A stretch of 9,085 bases of DNA from an uncultured Clostridia bacterium. GTDB lineage: Bacteria > Bacillota > Clostridia > Oscillospirales > Ruminococcaceae. Shown here piece by piece: positions 6,095 through 9,085 of this stretch; within the stretch, counting starts at the first letter, position 1, and each line of letters starts with the position of its first letter. Made by a program: the position numbers and the translations under genes. Under the pieces are notes generated by a model. That model was given only the letters and a program-made list of their open reading frames with translations. It had not been told where the DNA came from and did not search any database. The stretch is from assembly GCA_947175045.1 (NCBI GenBank), contig CAMWLH010000060.1, positions 1-9,085 of the forward strand. The letters are read 5' to 3'.

Positions 6095-6170
6095 TGTAAT
6101 TTTGCACAAATCAGTCAAGCCCTATATGTGGTATTTAACAAAAATACCCATTCTTTGGGATAAAATTACA
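6095..6170. repeat. Nested inverted repeats upstream of the secreted-protein promoter
   Basis: Perfect 9-bp arms tgtaatttt (6095-6103) and aaaattaca (6162-6170) enclose an inner dyad, ggtattt (6130-6136) with aaatacc (6142-6148). The outer left arm abuts the -35 box at 6087-6092, a position suited to a regulator site or DNA loop. The sequence is AT-rich, so chance is possible. The rest of the 6006-6263 gap holds only the promoter, this structure and the terminator of the MerR gene. Confidence 0.4.
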
Positions 6171-6222
6171 ACTTTATGACGAGATAGCTACACAACAGCT
6201 CCGAGCAACATGCTCCCAATTT

Positions 6223-6254
6223 ACGAATAAGCACCCCCGACAAAGCGGAGGTGC
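6223..6254 (-). terminator. Intrinsic terminator of the MerR-type gene
   Basis: On the - strand, gcacctccg (complement of 6246-6254) pairs with cgggggtgc (complement of 6231-6239) around a six-base loop, with one T-G wobble. TTATTCGT follows. It sits about ten bases past the stop at 6264. The T tract is interrupted, so strength is uncertain. Confidence 0.6.
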
Positions 6255-6263
6255 CGTCGGCGC

Positions 6264-7319
6264 CTATCCTCTCACAAATACATAATAATCAGTGTCGCAG
6301 CCGCCCCAGCGGTAATCGCCGCTTTTCCATTCGATGATAAGGTATTCGCGCTCCCCTGCCCGCACTATCTCATAGGCGCAGGCGGAGCTGTTCCATTTGC
6401 GCAGGACATACCCCTTTGTCCAGACCTGCTTGTCGTCGCCGGCGATCTTTTCGCTGCCGTAAACGCTCGTGCAGCTCCCTCCCTCAAAGAACTTGATCTC
6501 CTTGAAGTATAGCTCGCGGCTTGTTCTCGGCTCGTCGGGATCAAAATCCTCCCTGCGCCGCAGGAATTCATACGATACCCAGCGTCCTATAACCCGCTCG
6601 TCATCTACAAAAGGAAGATCAATATTGTCCTTGCGGGCGATCTCATCGCTTGTATAGTGTACCTTGTCGACCTGCCGCAGCGATACCGTTTCGGTTTTGC
6701 CGCTTTCGGGATAGTCGTAGGTTTTCAGCGCGACAGTCATATAAAGCTCGCCGCCGCGGCGTTCCAGCGTGTAGTCATTCACGCTGGTGCAGGTTCCGTT
6801 GTCTACCAGCAGCTTCCCCTTTGTCCAGCCGAAGCACCAGTAGCGCTCACCGTTGGGTAGGAAATACAGCTCGCGCTTTTTGCCGCCGAGCGCGGGGTAT
6901 TCCTCGGTCGCTCCCGTAAGCTCCCATCTGCCGATGATCTCCTCGTCGTTCTCAAACGGAACATTGATGTTTTCCCTTAAAATTGCCTTATTAGATGTGT
7001 TCATAAACTTAACTCCTATCATAACTTCACGAAGCGCCTCCAGCCTTTGCAGCGTTTCGGCAAGCGCTTCTTTTTTGTGTTGGAACAGCCGTTCGCGTTC
7101 CCCGTCGTCCGCCGTGAGCATTTTTCTTATCTCCGCAAGGGTGAACCCCGCGGCTTTAAGCTCCTGAATACGGCGGCAGACCTCAAGCTGCTGCTCGTCG
7201 TAATACCGATACCCCGTAAACCGGTCGGTATATACCGGGCTGAGCAGAGCCTGTTCGTCATAGTAGCGGAGCATCGAAACGGGCAGCCCGCAGGCTTTTG
7301 AAAATTCTCCTATCTTCAT
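6264..7319 (-). CDS. MerR-family regulator with duplicated lipocalin-like sensor domain
   Basis: Predicted 351-residue DNA-binding regulator. Residues 1-70 are a MerR winged helix-turn-helix (MKIGEFSKACGLPVSMLRYYD, then GYRYYDEQQL and a GFTLAEIRKML helix), and 75-103 form the dimerisation helix. The rest consists of two related beta-rich copies of about 115 residues. Copy 1 starts at REN-INVPFENDEEIIGRW (115-132) and copy 2 at KDN-IDLPFVDDERVIGRW (230-247). Each copy has an ELYF segment (150-153 and 269-272) and a GWTKG/VWTKG segment (164-168 and 299-303). The EWKSGDY...YYVF ending of copy 2 resembles a lipocalin-like domain I recall from BlaR1-annotated proteins; the ligand is unknown. AAAGGAG (7326-7332) lies six bases before ATG 7319. 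Its promoter carries TAAG/CTTA dyads in a 19-bp spacer, so autoregulation is likely. No target gene shares its operon in this window. Confidence 0.88.
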   Translation of the reverse strand: MKIGEFSKACGLPVSMLRYYDEQALLSPVYTDRFTGYRYYDEQQLEVCRRIQELKAAGFTLAEIRKMLTADDGERERLFQHKKEALAETLQRLEALREVMIGVKFMNTSNKAILRENINVPFENDEEIIGRWELTGATEEYPALGGKKRELYFLPNGERYWCFGWTKGKLLVDNGTCTSVNDYTLERRGGELYMTVALKTYDYPESGKTETVSLRQVDKVHYTSDEIARKDNIDLPFVDDERVIGRWVSYEFLRRREDFDPDEPRTSRELYFKEIKFFEGGSCTSVYGSEKIAGDDKQVWTKGYVLRKWNSSACAYEIVRAGEREYLIIEWKSGDYRWGGCDTDYYVFVRG

Positions 7320-7340
7320 TTGCAGCTCCTTTCGGATCGA

Positions 7341-7352
7341 TAAGGTACCTTA
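7341..7352 (-). promoter_or_regulatory. Second candidate MerR operator, perfect 12-bp palindrome
   Basis: TAAGGTACCTTA is a perfect palindrome at about +1 to +12 of the MerR promoter. Its ACCTTA half (7347-7352) recurs exactly 20 bp away at 7367-7372 in the spacer dyad, i.e. two helical turns. A protein bound here would block initiation or early elongation. This is inferred from sequence only. Confidence 0.5.
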
Positions 7353-7359
7353 CGGTGTT

Positions 7360-7390
7360 ATTATAAACCTTAAGTAAGATTGAGTGTCAA
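7360..7390 (-). promoter_or_regulatory. MerR-type promoter with 19-bp spacer and internal dyad
   Basis: On the - strand a perfect TTGACA (complement of 7385-7390) and a perfect TATAAT (complement of 7360-7365) are separated by 19 bp (7366-7384). Long spacers are the hallmark of promoters that MerR-family proteins activate by distorting DNA. The spacer contains the dyad CTTA-AG-TAAG (7369-7378), close to its centre. The AT-rich stretch 7396-7426 upstream could act as an UP element. Confidence 0.85.
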
Positions 7391-7420
7391 GGGGTTTTTG
7401 AAAAAATTTTTTAAAAAAGC

Positions 7421-7448
7421 AAAAAACTCCCCCGCCGAAGCGGAGGAG
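7421..7448 (-). terminator. Intrinsic terminator of the rpsB-tsf operon
   Basis: On the - strand, ctcctccgc (complement of 7440-7448) pairs with gcgggggag (complement of 7427-7435) around a TTCG tetraloop, with one U-G wobble. Six T follow (complement of 7421-7426). It lies 16 bp past the tsf stop, so tsf is the last gene of its operon and the MerR gene needs its own promoter. Confidence 0.88.
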
Positions 7449-7464
7449 CCTATTTTATGAAAAA

Positions 7465-8370
7465 TTACTTGATCATGCTTGCAACTTCGTCAGCGAAGTT
7501 CTCCTCTTTCTTTTCGATACCCTCGCCGCGCTCGTAGCGAACGAAGCTCTCGACCTTAAGAGAAGCACCCTGTGCCTTTGCAACGGAATCAACATACTTG
7601 CCGATGGACATGCTGTCGTCCTTGAAGTACTTCTGATCTACAAGGCAAACCTCCTCGTAGAACTTTCTCATACGGCCCTCAACGATCTTCTCGGCAACGT
7701 TCGAGGGCTTGCCCTCCTGCTCTACCAGCTTCATCTGGACTTCCTTCTCGTTAGCCAGAACGTCGGCGGGAACAGCATCCTTATCAACATACTGAGGGTT
7801 CATAGCGGTGATCTGAAGCGCAACGTTTTTGCCGCACGCGAGAACCTCCGCGTCGTCGGGCTTGTCGGTAACCAGCTTTACCAGTGTGCCGAGTCTGCCG
7901 CCGTCGTGCATATAGGGAACAAGTATACCCTCCAGCTTCTCAAAGCGGCGGATCTTGATATTCTCGCCGATAGTAGCGATCTTCTCGGTGAGGTACTCGG
8001 AAACTGTCATAGAAGTTCCCGCAGCGGTAACCGCGCCCAGAGCCTCAACGTCCTTGACGTCGCTGTTCAGAATGGTGTCTGTGATGACCTCCACCATCTC
8101 CAGGAATCTGTCGGACTTAGCCGCAAAATCGGTCTCGCAGTTGATCTCAACGATAACGCCCTTATTACCGTTCACCTTGGTCTTTACAATACCCTCGGCG
8201 GCAATTCTGCCCGCCTTCTTGACAGCCTTAGCCTGTCCCTTTTCGCGGAGTATCTTTACCGCCTCGTCGCGGTTTCCGTCAGCCTCGATAAGCGCCTTCT
8301 TGCAGTCCATCAAGCCGCAGCCTGTCATATCGCGCAGCTCTGCAACCTCTTTTGCCGTAATATTAGCCAT
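7465..8370 (-). CDS. tsf: Elongation factor Ts
   Basis: Predicted 301-residue EF-Ts, the guanine-nucleotide exchange factor that regenerates EF-Tu-GTP during translation elongation. The N-terminal UBA-like domain (1-45) has the hallmark ELRDMTGCGLMDCKKAL (11-27). The core signature CETDFAAKSDRF (78-89) contains the T-D-F-x-A-K contact region for EF-Tu. The coiled-coil/dimerisation part and the C-terminal YERGEGIEKK segment are present. Length is normal for the family. AAGGAG (complement of 8381-8386) lies ten bases before ATG 8370. The gene lies 58 bp after rpsB, the usual bacterial order, and is probably co-transcribed with it. The gap contains only a weak 5-bp dyad (8397-8401/8409-8413). 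In many Firmicutes pyrH and frr follow tsf; here a terminator follows instead. Confidence 0.98.
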   Translation of the reverse strand: MANITAKEVAELRDMTGCGLMDCKKALIEADGNRDEAVKILREKGQAKAVKKAGRIAAEGIVKTKVNGNKGVIVEINCETDFAAKSDRFLEMVEVITDTILNSDVKDVEALGAVTAAGTSMTVSEYLTEKIATIGENIKIRRFEKLEGILVPYMHDGGRLGTLVKLVTDKPDDAEVLACGKNVALQITAMNPQYVDKDAVPADVLANEKEVQMKLVEQEGKPSNVAEKIVEGRMRKFYEEVCLVDQKYFKDDSMSIGKYVDSVAKAQGASLKVESFVRYERGEGIEKKEENFADEVASMIK

Positions 8371-8428
8371 TTATCATTCTCTCCTTTATATGGTGCGACC
8401 CATAACGCGGGTCTGCTTTATGTCTTGA

Positions 8429-9085
8429 TTATTCAGCCGCTTCCTCAACGGGAGCCTCCGCAGCCTCGGCGTTGCCCTGGTTAGCGGAAATGATAGCGTC
8501 AGCCATTGCGCCCGCGATGAGCTTTACGGCTCTGATAGCGTCGTCGTTGCCGGGGATAACGTAGTCGATCTCGTCGGGATCGCAGTTGGTGTCAACGATG
8601 GCAACAACGGGGATACCCAGCTTTCTTGCCTCCGCTACCGCGATCTTCTCCTTGCGCGGGTCAACAATAAACAGCGCTCCGGGGAGCTTCTTCATGTTCT
8701 TGATACCGCCCAGGAACTTCTCCAGCTTTTCGATCTCGAGATTGAGCTTTACTACCTCTTTCTTGGGGAGCAGATCGAAGGTGCCGTCTGTTTCCATGTT
8801 GTGGAGCTGCTCAAGTCTTGCGATTCTTCTCTGAATGGTCTTGAAGTTTGTCATCATACCGCCAAGCCATCTTGCGTTTACAAAATGAGCGCCCGCGCGT
8901 ACAGCCTCCTCCTTGATGGAGTCCGCCGCCTGCTTCTTGGTTCCCACGAAAAGAACCTCGCCGCCGTTTGCCGCAACCTCGTGAATGAAGTTGTAAGCCT
9001 CGTCCAGCTTCTTAACGGTCTTCTGCAGGTCGATGATGTAAATTCCGTTTCTCTCCGTGAAGATATAGGGAGCCATCTTGGGGTT
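8429..9085 (-). CDS. rpsB: 30S ribosomal protein S2, 5' end cut by the window
   Basis: Partial gene with 218 residues visible, beginning [20 protein letters not shown] at the window edge. The Met at 9076 is internal to the family's conserved RWNPKM segment, so the true start lies about 25 codons beyond the window. Ribosomal protein S2 is a late-assembling protein of the small subunit. Visible hallmarks are [40 protein letters not shown], and [23 protein letters not shown]. The C terminus is an Ala/Glu-rich tail. It is followed 58 bp later by tsf, the standard rpsB-tsf operon. Its promoter and any leader autoregulatory site lie outside the window. Confidence 0.97.
   Translation of the reverse strand, partial: NPKMAPYIFTERNGIYIIDLQKTVKKLDEAYNFIHEVAANGGEVLFVGTKKQAADSIKEEAVRAGAHFVNARWLGGMMTNFKTIQRRIARLEQLHNMETDGTFDLLPKKEVVKLNLEIEKLEKFLGGIKNMKKLPGALFIVDPRKEKIAVAEARKLGIPVVAIVDTNCDPDEIDYVIPGNDDAIRAVKLIAGAMADAIISANQGNAEAAEAPVEEAAE

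Noticed and set aside
8397..8413. GACCC/GGGTC hairpin between rpsB and tsf
   Set aside because: Only five base pairs, no T run; not enough for a terminator or a defined regulatory element.
7906..8484. 192-codon + strand open frame across tsf and the rpsB end
   Set aside because: Antisense to conserved EF-Ts and S2 coding sequence; no support of its own.
1..9085. CRISPR array, tRNA, rRNA, transposase or phage genes
   Set aside because: No regularly spaced direct repeats, cloverleaf-like sequence or matching protein motif was seen on either strand.

Overview
The window looks like a chromosomal segment from a Gram-positive, plant-fibre-degrading gut or rumen bacterium of the Ruminococcus type (Clostridia, Oscillospiraceae). 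The evidence is a secreted GH5 glycoside hydrolase with a C-terminal dockerin, a secreted protein with a sortase-like SPDTG/TM/KKRK tail, strong AGGAGG-type ribosome sites, and moderately GC-rich genes with AT-rich promoters. This placement is inferred from gene content; no rRNA is present.

The left half (about 1-5000) reads on the + strand. After a terminator for an unseen upstream gene (5-40) and a near-consensus extended -10 promoter (84-112) come three genes: a zinc-ribbon/Sel1-repeat protein (148-1431), a small TerY-C-like zinc protein (1594-1944) and a divergent protein kinase with a zinc ribbon and a possible FHA-like tail (1944-3215). The last two overlap by one base. The kinase and the zinc protein resemble parts of the phospho-signalling (TerY-P type) modules associated with tellurium-resistance-like clusters, but no vWA or PP2C gene is in the window. 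After a palindromic intergenic element comes the GH5-dockerin enzyme (3351-4979).

The right half reads on the - strand and converges with the left half in a 303-bp gap (4980-5282). That gap holds a hairpin, a second palindromic element and two back-to-back terminators. The - strand genes, from right to left, are rpsB (cut by the window end), tsf with a strong terminator, a MerR-type regulator with a duplicated C-terminal domain and a 19-bp-spacer promoter carrying TAAG/CTTA dyads, and a secreted wall-anchor-like protein with its own near-consensus promoter.

The window combines housekeeping translation genes (rpsB-tsf), a self-contained MerR regulator, two cell-surface or secreted proteins and a probable intracellular kinase signalling module. 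The items most worth following up are the kinase/zinc-protein/Sel1 group with its non-canonical kinase catalytic loop, the MerR sensor with its operator layout, and the pair of related intergenic palindromes. No CRISPR array, tRNA, rRNA, transposase or phage gene was seen.
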